From assembly GCA_910584215.1 (NCBI GenBank), contig CAJTYI010000049.1:1-22856 (forward strand): a stretch of DNA of 22,856 nucleotides. Reading direction: 5' to 3'. The stretch's first letter is position 1; every line of letters starts with the position of its first letter. Below the pieces are notes generated by a model. It worked only from the letters and a program-made list of their open reading frames with translations. It had not been told where the DNA came from and did no database searches. Shown here piece after piece: positions 1 to 8,184 of the stretch. This stretch comes from an uncultured Roseburia sp. Lineage in GTDB: Bacteria > Bacillota > Clostridia > Lachnospirales > Lachnospiraceae. The position numbers were made by a program, and so were the translations under genes.

Positions 1-242
1 AAAAGACGCATAACCCGATGCCCCAAAGAAGCACGCTTAGAACCTCTGGCATTTGCTCCATTCAGAAAAAAGCAGAGTCTGGGACGCCAACTCACGATGA
101 ATTGCCGCATTTACCTTGTGAAAAAGAAAAAGTTTTTAGAAGTTTACAACAGAATAAATATGCGACAAATAGGAATATTTATTCATTTAAGACAATAGCT
201 AAAAACCTATACAATCCTACTTTATGGAGCACGGGTTATGTA
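1..242. other. No recognisable gene
   Basis: I see no convincing coding region here. An 88-codon open frame begins at 18, but its product is of mixed composition with no recognisable domain, and it runs through the hairpin at 243-273. A 33-codon frame beginning at 97 has no ribosome binding site. The stretch is probably the intergenic end of a gene lying outside the window. Confidence 0.5.
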
Positions 243-273
243 AAACCGGGAATCAGTAACAGATTCCCGGTTT
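243..273. terminator. Rho-independent terminator, probably bidirectional
   Basis: A perfect 12-bp stem (243-254 with 262-273) encloses a 7-nt loop. It is preceded by As and ends in TTTTT on the plus strand, and reads into TTTT on the minus strand. On the minus strand it lies about 70 bp beyond the stop of the collagen-like gene, so it may end that transcript as well as one entering from the left. A weaker 5-bp hairpin (323-327 with 336-340) lies between. Confidence 0.75.
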
Positions 274-344
274 TTGGAATATAGGAACCGTTTGCAGAGC
301 TTGTTGTAATGTATACAGATGTGCGGGGAATCTGTCCCGCTAAA

Positions 345-1019
345 TTATCCAATCCGCTGCAATAAAATAGAGGCATGATTGACAGCCTGATTGTCGATAC
401 CGGTGCCTGCCAGATAATCTTCCGAGGATGACTTATTGCGCAGTGTGACGGTAGAGCCGGCGGCGATCGAGGTGATAAACATGCCTGTCAATTCAGCGCG
501 TTCCGTATTCGTGAGCTGACCATAATAAGAACCAAAAAATGATAATGGATTTTCCAGCCCATTGATGGCGACAGCGTAGGCGACATTAAGTAATCCAAAG
601 GCAGGGCGGACCAGCAGGGAATAGTCAATCCGGTAAACACCTCCCGTATTGACGATGATCTCTGGCGTATTTGGGATAAAAGAGAAATCGCCCGATTGAA
701 ATGCAAGCAAAAAATTGATCTCGCCCTCAGGTGGTACATTCTGGAAGCCTCCCTGCATGACGGCGTTGAAATATGCCGGTTGTATGCCTGGTCCCATCGG
801 CCCTTGCAGGCCGGCTTCACCCTGGGGTCCCATCGGCCCCTGTAGACCGGGTTCACCCTGAGGTCCCACCGGACCGATGGGGCCGGGTTCACCTTGGGGT
901 CCTACCGGACCGATGGGGCCGGGTTCACCCTGAGGACCGATGGGGCCGGGTTCACCCTGAGGTCCCATCGGACCGCGACAGCAACAGTTACAGCAGGAAC
1001 GATTACGATTGTGAAACAT
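345..1019 (-). CDS. Collagen-like GXY-repeat protein with BclA-like C-terminal domain
   Basis: A small collagen-like protein of 224 residues. Residues 1-15 hold a cysteine cluster (SCCNCCCR). Residues 16-78 are 21 uninterrupted Gly-X-Y triplets, mostly GPQ, GEP, GPI, GPV and GPM. Residues 79-224 form a beta-rich globular domain resembling the trimeric TNF/C1q-like heads of BclA-type exosporium proteins. Such proteins form trimeric filaments on spores or cell surfaces; here that role is inferred. There is no signal peptide, transmembrane segment or LPXTG motif, which fits assembly on a spore coat from the mother cell better than export. The ATG at 1019 is preceded at proper distance by GAGGAG. 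The gene appears monocistronic. Confidence 0.85.
   Translation of the reverse strand: MFHNRNRSCCNCCCRGPMGPQGEPGPIGPQGEPGPIGPVGPQGEPGPIGPVGPQGEPGLQGPMGPQGEAGLQGPMGPGIQPAYFNAVMQGGFQNVPPEGEINFLLAFQSGDFSFIPNTPEIIVNTGGVYRIDYSLLVRPAFGLLNVAYAVAINGLENPLSFFGSYYGQLTNTERAELTGMFITSIAAGSTVTLRNKSSSEDYLAGTGIDNQAVNHASILLQRIG
786..974 (-). repeat. Collagen-coding tandem repeat
   Basis: DNA tract encoding the 21 Gly-X-Y triplets. Units of about 18 and 27 nt (containing GGGCCGGGTTCACC on the plus strand) recur nearly identically between 820 and 965, with more divergent units at 780-850. Such tracts readily change in copy number, so the length probably varies between strains. Confidence 0.85.
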
Positions 1020-1052
1020 GGTGTTTACTCCTCACGGTTTATTATTGTTGTT

Positions 1053-1080
1053 TCATCTTATGCATAGACCGGCAGGCTGT
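1053..1080 (-). promoter_or_regulatory. Possible sigma-K-like promoter of the collagen-like gene
   Basis: On the minus strand, AC (1079-1080) is followed after 16 nt by CATAAGATGA (1053-1062), which resembles the mother-cell sigma-K pattern AC-N16/17-CATAnnnTA. It lies about 35 bp upstream of the start codon. The match is short and imperfect (the final T-A step is TG), and no better vegetative promoter was seen nearby. Confidence 0.3.
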
Positions 1081-1197
1081 GCAGGAGAATGATGCCAAAT
1101 CGGGCAGGGAGGATTTCTTCCCACTTGTAGCGCAAAGGCTGATGCGATGCTTTCATGGATGGAGAATGATTTTGGCGTTTATTGCATTATGGCACAT

Positions 1198-1233
1198 AAA
1201 AAACAGGTTCTGGATTTGGGAACCTGTTTTTTT
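1198..1233 (-). terminator. Terminator downstream of the chemotaxis receptor gene
   Basis: A 13-bp stem (1198-1210 with 1220-1232) with a 9-nt loop, flanked by A and T runs on both sides, so it can act in either direction. It sits about 115 bp past the stop of the minus-strand chemotaxis gene and separates it from the collagen-like gene. Confidence 0.85.
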
Positions 1234-1288
1234 ATGCACAGGGGTGCGAAGTGAAAATAGCTGCTGTTGCAGCACGCACCCCGCGCAG

Positions 1289-1316
1289 CGAGTAGGGAAG
1301 AAATCTCCCCTACTCG
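1289..1316. repeat. Palindromic element related to 1103-1130
   Basis: A 9-bp perfect stem (1289-1297 with 1308-1316) around AAGAAATCTC. The core GGGAAGAAATC recurs in inverted orientation near 1107-1122, and a shorter relative (AAGAAATCTC) occurs at 7008-7017. It lacks a T-run, so it is not a typical terminator and looks like a small extragenic palindromic repeat. Confidence 0.5.
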
Positions 1317-1348
1317 ATTGTCGTAGTTTGGTCGCTGCTGATGCGATC

Positions 1349-3376
1349 TTATGAAATTTTAAATTGCTGAATAAGTCTGTTCAGCGTGCGGGCCTGATCT
1401 GACAATTCATTGGAAATTGCTGCGCTTTCTTCGGCGGCATCCGAGTTTGTCTGTATCACTCTGGAGACTTCTTTGATTCTGTTCTCCACAGAGACAATCA
1501 TTTCTGATTGCTGGCTGCTGGCAAGGGCAATCTCATCCATCAGCGCTTTGATGGATTGGATACATTCGTTGATTACCTGCATGGCAGAGATGGCAAGGCT
1601 TGTTGATTCTGTGCCTGTTTTTACATCATGAATGGAACGGCCGATCAGTGTATTGGTATCTTTTGCGGCCTCCGCTGTTTTGGAAGCAAGACTTCTGACT
1701 TCGTCGGATACGACTGAAAATCCTTTTCCTGCCTCGCCCGCGCGGGCTGCCTCGACAGAAGCATTGAGAGCAAGGATATTTGTCTGAAAAGCGATGTCCT
1801 CAATGGTCTTTATGATACTGCCAATCTGTGCAGACGATCGGTCGATATTCCTGGTGGCAGCGACGAGCTGCTCCATTTTGGTGTCGGTCTCTGCCGCATA
1901 CCCGGTAGCTCTGTCGACGAGTTCACTGGCGTTTTCACAGCGCTGGGTGCTGGTTTGGATTTGCGCAGTGATATCCGTGATATTGGATACCAGACCGTCA
2001 ATCGAAACTTTTTGCTGCATCGTTCCCTGTGAGAGCGCCTGGGCGCCCACCGATACCTGATTGGCATCGTGGTTTACCTGATTGGCGATCTCGGTAATAT
2101 CACGCATGACATCGGTCAGATGGGTGCGGATGCTTTTGAGGCTTTCAGCAAGAACCTTGAAATCACCGATGTAATAAGCTTTGTTTAATTCGACATCTAC
2201 GGCGATATTGCCGTCCGCCATTTCACCTAAAATGCGGCCAATGTCGTCAATCGTCTTGCGGAGACAATCACAGACATGATGTATCGTCTGCGCGATCATG
2301 CCGATCTCATCTTTTCGGCCATAAAACGGTTTCAATTCCTGGTCGGCGGAAAGCTCCAAATTGCCAAGGCGCCGGATGGCATGTTCCATCACCATCAGTT
2401 CTTTGCCCTCCCGGTAGAGGATTAAGAGTGTGGCGAGGATGATAACGGCCGCTACCAGTGCGCACAAGAGACCTACGGTAGAGCGCACAATCACCACTTC
2501 TTCGTAGACTTCCGATACATTGTCGCGCACCATAAAAACCCAGTTGCGGTCTTTTAAATATTTGTAGACAACCAATTGGTCGACGCCGTTTTCATCCCGA
2601 TAAGAATATGTACCGGCCTGTGTATCGCCGTCGGCTTTGATGCGGCGCAGGATTTCCTGATACCCGATGTCGGTTGTCTGTGTATTTAGCATGGATTCAT
2701 CTTCGTGGTAAAGATAGGTTTCCGTATCCACATTTAAAAATACATATTCGCTGTGAGGCAGACCTTCTATATTTAAACCCAACAGAACATCCATTAACCG
2801 GCTCGCATAAACGCCGGCGCCCACGTAGCCGATGCACTTTTGTCCCTCAAACAGAGGATAGTACATGGAGAGAATCATACTGCCGGTTCCCGGAGACTTC
2901 ATGATGCCCAGGTTCGTCAGCTGCTGCTCGGAGAGAATGGTATTGTGAAATTCTTCTAGTGAGTCGCCGGTCCGCGTGGTGATGCCGATCGCACCCTGCG
3001 AAGTGTGTGTCAAAATATAAGTGTCGGGAGTTGCGATATACAACCCTTCAAAAACGCCCTTGACCGCGGCAAAATCTTCCGTGTAGCGCTGCCCTTTCTT
3101 GATCAGTTCTGGATTCTCGGGCTCTAAGAGCAGGTTACGAACTTCGCTTCCAAGAGCGAAAGCTGTCATGTATTCTTCTGCCGAGCTTACATAATCGTTG
3201 ATGATGGAAGCTCTCGACTCCACGGCGTCGATCATCTGATTGGTGATATTGTCTTTAACCATGGAAGCAACGCGGCTGGATACAATGTACCACAGCAGAA
3301 GCATGCCTGCAAAAGTAATGACTGTTGTTATAATACCGATGCGTGTCGCAAGTTTTCGATTTGCCAGAAATTTCAT
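1349..3376 (-). CDS. Methyl-accepting chemotaxis protein with Cache sensor
   Basis: A membrane chemoreceptor of 675 residues. After a short cytoplasmic start come TM1 (about 13-32), an extracellular dCache-like sensor (about 35-290), TM2 (about 301-321), a HAMP linker, and a long coiled-coil signalling domain. The conserved hairpin tip, QTNILALNASVEAARAGE, is at about 531-548. Family knowledge: ligand binding outside controls CheA through CheW at the tip. No C-terminal CheR-docking pentapeptide is present. The start is set at 3376 because TAAGGAGG lies 6 nt upstream. An in-frame extension to 3466 exists, but it would run over the promoter at 3457-3485. The ligand is unknown. The divergent kinase and nearby hemerythrin suggest a shared signalling locus. 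Confidence 0.93.
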   Translation of the reverse strand: MKFLANRKLATRIGIITTVITFAGMLLLWYIVSSRVASMVKDNITNQMIDAVESRASIINDYVSSAEEYMTAFALGSEVRNLLLEPENPELIKKGQRYTEDFAAVKGVFEGLYIATPDTYILTHTSQGAIGITTRTGDSLEEFHNTILSEQQLTNLGIMKSPGTGSMILSMYYPLFEGQKCIGYVGAGVYASRLMDVLLGLNIEGLPHSEYVFLNVDTETYLYHEDESMLNTQTTDIGYQEILRRIKADGDTQAGTYSYRDENGVDQLVVYKYLKDRNWVFMVRDNVSEVYEEVVIVRSTVGLLCALVAAVIILATLLILYREGKELMVMEHAIRRLGNLELSADQELKPFYGRKDEIGMIAQTIHHVCDCLRKTIDDIGRILGEMADGNIAVDVELNKAYYIGDFKVLAESLKSIRTHLTDVMRDITEIANQVNHDANQVSVGAQALSQGTMQQKVSIDGLVSNITDITAQIQTSTQRCENASELVDRATGYAAETDTKMEQLVAATRNIDRSSAQIGSIIKTIEDIAFQTNILALNASVEAARAGEAGKGFSVVSDEVRSLASKTAEAAKDTNTLIGRSIHDVKTGTESTSLAISAMQVINECIQSIKALMDEIALASSQQSEMIVSVENRIKEVSRVIQTNSDAAEESAAISNELSDQARTLNRLIQQFKIS

Positions 3377-3456
3377 AAGATCCTCCTTAGATTTGTACAT
3401 GTGTTTTTTGCCTATCATTTTCTGATTTATCGAAAGGTTATAAAAATTTGCGAGAT

Positions 3457-3485
3457 ATTTTAACATGTATAACGATATTTTTCAA
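3457..3485 (-). promoter_or_regulatory. Sigma-A-type promoter of the chemotaxis receptor
   Basis: On the minus strand TTGAAA (3480-3485) and TAAAAT (3457-3462) are separated by 17 bp, about 75 bp upstream of the start codon chosen for the receptor. This is a near-consensus vegetative promoter. I saw no flagellar sigma-D pattern (TAAA-N15-GCCGATAA) with correct spacing. Confidence 0.7.
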
Positions 3486-3577
3486 GAGGTTTTGCTGTAT
3501 TCGGATAGAGGATTTTCTACAAAAAACGCGGCGCGAAAAATATGGATCAATCAAAAATGTTTAAAATCAAGTTTCAG

Positions 3578-3606
3578 TGGACAGACGAAAGAAACGGTGC
3601 TATCAT
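3578..3606 (+). promoter_or_regulatory. Sigma-A-type promoter of the phosphorelay operon
   Basis: TGGACA (3578-3583), a 17-bp spacer and TATCAT (3601-3606). Transcription would begin near 3613, leaving a leader of about 110 nt before the kinase start. The leader can fold: GCATTG at 3638-3643 pairs with CAATGC at 3670-3675. Confidence 0.6.
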
Positions 3607-3724
3607 AACAATATATTGTCATTTTTGGTTAGAAGTGGCATTGCCTGCGCTGATTATCCTCCGCGTTGTCAATGCAGAGGCCAATTCTGACATCAAGGAT
3701 TCATGTGAATGGTGATGAAAGGTT

Positions 3725-6592
3725 ATGAGCATTGTATTTATCATACTGGAGATCATAAATATCGGTATCATTTTTGCCGCGTCACAGCTATTGTTTCAGG
3801 GGGATGGCTCTAGGGAGCAGAAGCTGATGCAGTATTTTTTGATGGGGTCTTTGATACAGAATGCCGGGTATTTGCTCGAAATAACGGCTTCCTCAAGTGA
3901 AACTGCCATTGTTGCCGTCAAGGTGCAGTATATGGGGCTGATCGTAGTTCCCATCAGTTACTGTTATTTTATGTTTCACTATTGCTGTGAAAAAGTACCT
4001 GAAAAAATTTTAAAGTCTTTAATACTTATTGACATAGTGATCGTCGCACTGGTGTTTACCTGTGATTTGCATCATTTTTACTATCGCGGGATTACATGGC
4101 TTAAGACGGCGGACGGGCACGGGTATTTGAGCTTGGATTACGGCCCTGGTTATTGGCTGTTTATGGTATTCGGCAATATCGTGCCATACCTGCTGTCATT
4201 GTATGCGTTGCTCTGTGCCTGCATCAAGAGACCGGAATATGCTTCCGACCGCAAGTATAAGCTGATACTTGGACTGTCTATCCTGCCGGTCGTGGCGCTC
4301 TGTTCGTATTCGATGAAACTTACATATGTATACGACCCGACACCGTTTGTCTTGGGGCTGGTGCTCTCTGCCGTGGTAATTCTGATCTGGAGCAGGAATG
4401 TCTATGATTTTAGCAGCCTCGCTTCCGGTATTTTGATCGACAGTATGAGTGATGGTGTGATTGCGCTCGACGAACAGAGACGGATTGTCAGTTACAATTC
4501 GGCTGCCGCTGAGATCTTTACAGAGCTCGGAATCCGCGCCAAAGGGAAGAGTATAGAGGAACTTGAGGGATTCCCGCAGGATATTTTGGGGCGGGATGTA
4601 AAAGAGGAGTTCTGTTTCAACGGCAGCTATTACCAGTGCCATGTAAAGCAGATTTTTGATAAATTTGGCAATTACAAAGGATATGTGGTGCTGATTCTTG
4701 ATGTGACGGAGACACGCAACTATATTGAAGAGATCAAGCGGGTGCGGGAGCAGGCAGAGCAGGCCAACATTGCCAAGAGTGCGTTTCTCGCCAATATGTC
4801 CCACGAGATCAGGACCCCCATGAACGCGATTGTAGGGCTGAGCGAAGTGATTATGGAGGAGAGCAGAGGCAGAAAAGTTTACGAATATGCCTGCGATATC
4901 AAGTCCTCCTCAAAGAATCTATTGGCTCTTATCAATGATATTCTTGATCTCTCCAAAGTGGAGGCCGGCAAAATGGAGCTGGTGCCGACGGACTATCATA
5001 TAAAAACGCTTGTCAATGAAGTGATCAATATGATGGATGTCGTCGCCTCACAGCGCGGACTGATGTTAAAAAGCGAGTTTAACATGACGCTGCCGTGCCG
5101 CTATTATGGGGATGAGGGCAGAATCAAGCAAATTTTAATAAATCTTTTAAATAATGCGCTCAAATTCACCGCCGAGGGGGAGGTAAAGATCACTGTTGAC
5201 GGGATACCCCATGGCAGCGGGGAGATGGAACGCTTAACCTTTCGGATTATAGATACCGGCTGCGGGATTCGGAAAGAGGATTTGCCGGGGATTTTTGAGA
5301 ACTTTAAGCAGCTCGATTCCAAACGCAACCGAAGTGTGGAAGGCACGGGACTTGGCCTGTCCATTACCAGACACCTGGTGGAGCTGATGGAGGGGACGAT
5401 TCGGATTGAGAGCGTATATGGCGAGGGAACCACGTTTATTGTGGAGATTCCGCAGAGAGTGACGGATCGCAGAACGTTGGCCGAGAATCCGGAGGAGGAG
5501 ACGGTCAGAGAGGAGAAGCAGGAGTCGTTTTTTGCGCCTGGATGCCAGGTTTTGGTGGTGGATGACAATCGCATCAACCGAAAAGTCGCAAACTTGTTTC
5601 TGCGTTCTTATAGATTGGATATAGACGAGGCCGAGAGCGGGCCGGAGGCCATTGCGCTTGTGCGGGGGAAATGTTATGATATTATTTTCATGGACCATAT
5701 GATGCCCAAAATGGACGGGATAGAGGCAGTACAAATTATCCGCAGAGATTGCGGTGAAAACGGCAGACTGCCAGTGATTGTCGCGCTGACGGCCAACGCC
5801 ATGGAGGGAGTGAAAGAGAGTTTTTTAGCAAACGGTTTTCAGGATTTTCTCACCAAGCCGCTGGAGAAAGAGCGGCTGCACGAAGCATTACAGAGATGGA
5901 TACCGGAGGATAAAAAGACAACGGAGGATGTGCCGCCAGACAATCCGCAGACGGATGAGAACAGACATGTGGTCTTTCGGGATATTCTAATTGAAGGCAT
6001 CGACACAGATGAATTGGTGGAGCGATATTCCGGCAGTGTCGAAGAATATATGGAACTTTTGCAGTTATACTGCCTTGACGGTAAGCGTAAACTGGGGCTT
6101 TTGCGTTCTCTCTGGGAGAGCCGGGATTATAAGACGTACGGCATTGAGGTGCACGGCTTAAAGAGCGCTTCCGCCAATGTGGGCGCCATGAAGATATCAA
6201 AGATTGCCAGAGAGCAGGAGCGTGCGGTTGATCGGGAGGATTTCACGTTCGTGGACAGCCACGTGATGCAGCTTTTGGACGAATATGAGAAGCAGATTGC
6301 CTATATTCGGGCATTTCTTAATCAGAGTCAGGTGCAGGAGAATGTGGAGGAGAAGAGAGAAATCCCAAAAGAAGAGCTGGTGTCGCAGATTGGCGAGGCG
6401 TTGGAGTGTCTTGAAAATTTCCGCTCCAAAGAATGTGCCCGTAAGGTGGAAGATCTGTTACGGTTTAAACTGTGGGATGATGTGGAGATCAAACTTAGGG
6501 AAGTACAAGAGCAGCTTAAATTATATGAGGATGAAGCGGCGGAACAACTGCTGCGGAATTTGATAGAACAAGTTGAGAAGGGAGACAGATAA
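3725..6592 (+). CDS. Hybrid histidine kinase: 7TM, PAS, HisKA, HATPase, receiver, Hpt
   Basis: A 955-residue membrane hybrid kinase. Residues 1-225 contain about seven hydrophobic helices, like the 7TM sensor region of such kinases. A PAS domain follows (about 235-330), then a coiled linker and HisKA with phospho-acceptor H360 (SHEIRTPMN). The ATPase has its N box near N476, DTGCGI at 510-515 and GTGLGLSI at 540-547. The receiver has D613/D614, acceptor D657 and K711. The Hpt domain has H810 (HGLKSAS), and a helical tail rich in charged residues (880-955) follows. All residues for a His-Asp-His relay are intact. An in-frame TGA directly upstream makes ATG 3725 the first possible start, but its ribosome binding site is poor (AAAGG only 2 nt away). 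The response regulator follows 3 nt after the stop. Confidence 0.92.
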   Translation: MSIVFIILEIINIGIIFAASQLLFQGDGSREQKLMQYFLMGSLIQNAGYLLEITASSSETAIVAVKVQYMGLIVVPISYCYFMFHYCCEKVPEKILKSLILIDIVIVALVFTCDLHHFYYRGITWLKTADGHGYLSLDYGPGYWLFMVFGNIVPYLLSLYALLCACIKRPEYASDRKYKLILGLSILPVVALCSYSMKLTYVYDPTPFVLGLVLSAVVILIWSRNVYDFSSLASGILIDSMSDGVIALDEQRRIVSYNSAAAEIFTELGIRAKGKSIEELEGFPQDILGRDVKEEFCFNGSYYQCHVKQIFDKFGNYKGYVVLILDVTETRNYIEEIKRVREQAEQANIAKSAFLANMSHEIRTPMNAIVGLSEVIMEESRGRKVYEYACDIKSSSKNLLALINDILDLSKVEAGKMELVPTDYHIKTLVNEVINMMDVVASQRGLMLKSEFNMTLPCRYYGDEGRIKQILINLLNNALKFTAEGEVKITVDGIPHGSGEMERLTFRIIDTGCGIRKEDLPGIFENFKQLDSKRNRSVEGTGLGLSITRHLVELMEGTIRIESVYGEGTTFIVEIPQRVTDRRTLAENPEEETVREEKQESFFAPGCQVLVVDDNRINRKVANLFLRSYRLDIDEAESGPEAIALVRGKCYDIIFMDHMMPKMDGIEAVQIIRRDCGENGRLPVIVALTANAMEGVKESFLANGFQDFLTKPLEKERLHEALQRWIPEDKKTTEDVPPDNPQTDENRHVVFRDILIEGIDTDELVERYSGSVEEYMELLQLYCLDGKRKLGLLRSLWESRDYKTYGIEVHGLKSASANVGAMKISKIAREQERAVDREDFTFVDSHVMQLLDEYEKQIAYIRAFLNQSQVQENVEEKREIPKEELVSQIGEALECLENFRSKECARKVEDLLRFKLWDDVEIKLREVQEQLKLYEDEAAEQLLRNLIEQVEKGDR

Positions 6593-6595
6593 CAC

Positions 6596-7000
6596 ATGGG
6601 AGCGAAAACGCAAATATTGGCTGTGGATGACAACAGTATTAGTCTTGCGACGATCGAACAGGATCTGAGGGGATTATATGAAGTGATTCCCATCAATTCT
6701 GGTGTGCGCGCCTTACAGTATCTGAAAAAGGAGAAACCGGATTTGATTCTTCTGGATATTCAGATGGCATTGAAAGATGGAATCGAGACACTGCGCGAAA
6801 TTCGCGAGATGGAGGATTGCCGCGATATACCGGTGATTATGCTCACATCAAAAAAAGACAAAGAAACAATTGTTACGACGGCGAAGCTTGGAGTCAGTGA
6901 ATACGTCCTCAAGCCGTTTAACACGCAGAATCTGCGTGAGCGTATCGAGCGGGTTTTAAAGGAGACAAAAAAGCAGGTTTGGCATAAGTCAGACGGTTAG
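6596..7000 (+). CDS. Single-domain response regulator
   Basis: A stand-alone CheY-like receiver of 134 residues with acidic pair D11/D12, phospho-acceptor D54 (LLLDIQ-type motif, LILLDIQ), T84 and K106 (LKPF). It has no output domain. It begins 3 nt after the kinase stop with GGGAG about 11 nt upstream, so the two are almost certainly co-transcribed. By position it is the natural final acceptor from the kinase Hpt residue H810. Without a DNA-binding domain it should act by protein contact, for instance on the motor, a phosphatase or a cyclase, but the target cannot be told from the sequence. The usual MPxMDG after the acceptor reads MALKDG, a mild variation. Confidence 0.9.
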   Translation: MGAKTQILAVDDNSISLATIEQDLRGLYEVIPINSGVRALQYLKKEKPDLILLDIQMALKDGIETLREIREMEDCRDIPVIMLTSKKDKETIVTTAKLGVSEYVLKPFNTQNLRERIERVLKETKKQVWHKSDG

Positions 7001-7049
7001 AGAGGTAAGAAATCTCGTATCGAAAAAAGGCGTCCGGTTTGCGAGCTTA

Positions 7050-7094
7050 AAACGGCTCCACTTTCGTGATTCATTCACGTCAGTGGAGCCGTTT
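7050..7094. terminator. Long hairpin between convergent genes
   Basis: A 13-bp perfect stem (7050-7062 with 7082-7094), with an inner 5-bp stem (7065-7069 with 7075-7079) in its loop. It lies between the response regulator and the convergent hemerythrin gene. There is no strong T-run, so it may work together with the hairpin at 7109-7139. Confidence 0.65.
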
Positions 7095-7108
7095 CGATAA
7101 GGGAAAGA

Positions 7109-7139
7109 GTCTGACATACTTAGCTGTCAGGCTTTTTTT
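7109..7139 (+). terminator. Terminator of the phosphorelay operon, overlapping the hemerythrin gene end
   Basis: An 8-bp stem including one G-T pair (7109-7116 with 7125-7132) is followed by TTTTTTT (7133-7139). The T-run is the complement of the lysine codons at the C-terminus of the hemerythrin gene, so the two convergent features share sequence. Confidence 0.7.
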
Positions 7140-8023
7140 CTGACCTCGTCAATGCAGAGTGCGAGATAACCTGCATCGGTGTCAATTAAAAGACTATATT
7201 TGGGGTTGCGCGTGGCAAATATTTTGGCGACAAAATCGTCGCTGACCATAGAGTTCTTTTGCAGATGGTATAACCCGTCTTCAATTTTTAACTGTATGCC
7301 GATCGCGTGCAAAAGCTGTGGCATCAACTCCTGTGTGGCAGTGAGCGAGGCTGTGTCTAAATGTGGCTGTTCCGTGACGAGCAGCGATTGGACGGAGCTA
7401 ATAATCAGTCGTTCCTCCAACGATACGATCACTCTGATAAATTTGTTGTCGCAAGCGCCATAGAGCAGGCAGAAATTGATGGTTTTGCCAAACTTTTCGC
7501 CGCCGTAATGATCGCTGAACATCCGTGAGTTTAAACCGAAAAATTTGTACATGACGTCGACAAGGCTCTTTCCCAAAATCTCGTTGTATTCTTCCACTTG
7601 GCTGTAGTCCCATTTGCTGTGGACTTTTCCGGTGATGGCTCTGTCTTCAATCATGATATGACCCGTAAGCCAGCTGATGCAGATGCCTAAAAACTGTTCT
7701 ACGGATTCCATAGAATAGTTGGAGGCTTTCATTTTTTCCTCCAAAGCGGGCAGTGTGATATCTTTCATATTGTCATGGAGGCGTTTGTGCATATCATAGC
7801 CTACATAGCCAATGGAGCGCATATAAGCTTCTTCCTCCGTAAAATGATTCGCTGTATAGTTTTTGAAATACTTGAGCCCTTCGATGCATGTCCATTGGTC
7901 AATTTCATTTTCGCGGATCAGCTTTAGCATACGCCGCACTATGGAGAAAAGTCGTTGATGGGCTTTGTCTACGATATCGACTCCGATATTGAATGCTGGG
8001 TTCCAGGTAATTTCATTATTCAA
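7127..8023 (-). CDS. Bacteriohemerythrin with extra C-terminal domain
   Basis: A 298-residue protein whose first about 135 residues are a complete bacteriohemerythrin domain. All seven di-iron ligands are visible: H22, H60, E64, H79, H83, H122 and D127. Family knowledge: this site binds O2 reversibly, and in anaerobes serves oxygen sensing, delivery or detoxification. Residues about 150-298 form a second alpha/beta-looking domain that I cannot assign; a distant CheX/CheC-like fold is a guess only, since the typical E-x2-N signature is not seen. The start is TTG at 8023 with GGGAGGA 8 nt upstream; the nearby ATG is out of frame. There is no signal peptide, so it is cytoplasmic. It is convergent with the phosphorelay operon. 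Confidence 0.88.
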   Translation of the reverse strand: MNNEITWNPAFNIGVDIVDKAHQRLFSIVRRMLKLIRENEIDQWTCIEGLKYFKNYTANHFTEEEAYMRSIGYVGYDMHKRLHDNMKDITLPALEEKMKASNYSMESVEQFLGICISWLTGHIMIEDRAITGKVHSKWDYSQVEEYNEILGKSLVDVMYKFFGLNSRMFSDHYGGEKFGKTINFCLLYGACDNKFIRVIVSLEERLIISSVQSLLVTEQPHLDTASLTATQELMPQLLHAIGIQLKIEDGLYHLQKNSMVSDDFVAKIFATRNPKYSLLIDTDAGYLALCIDEVRKKA

Positions 8024-8043
8024 TGTTATGTCCTCCCTGTTTT

Positions 8044-8070
8044 ATTATAATGTATGGTAATAATATTATA
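8044..8070 (-). promoter_or_regulatory. Candidate -10 elements for the hemerythrin gene
   Basis: Two perfect TATAAT boxes are read on the minus strand at 8044-8049 and 8065-8070, 21-47 bp upstream of the TTG start. No convincing -35 box was found for either, so which one is used is uncertain. The surrounding DNA is very AT-rich. Confidence 0.35.
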
Positions 8071-8184
8071 CTGTTACAGACAAAACGGGTTACTTTTTTT
8101 TAAGAATTTTTATAAATTATAACAGCAAAACCAGATTTTGTCTATGCGCAGTGAGCGGTGTAATGTGAAAAGTGATAGAAAGTA

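Noticed and set aside
18..284. An 88-codon open frame at the left edge
   Set aside because: No ribosome binding site or recognisable domain, and it reads through a strong terminator hairpin.
488..1354. Long open frames overlapping the collagen-like gene on both strands
   Set aside because: They arise from the repetitive GC-rich collagen tract; their products are Pro/Arg/Val-rich shadows.
3377..3466. N-terminal extension of the chemotaxis receptor
   Set aside because: It lies between a perfect AAGGAGG site and the promoter and partly overlaps the -10 box, so it is untranslated leader.
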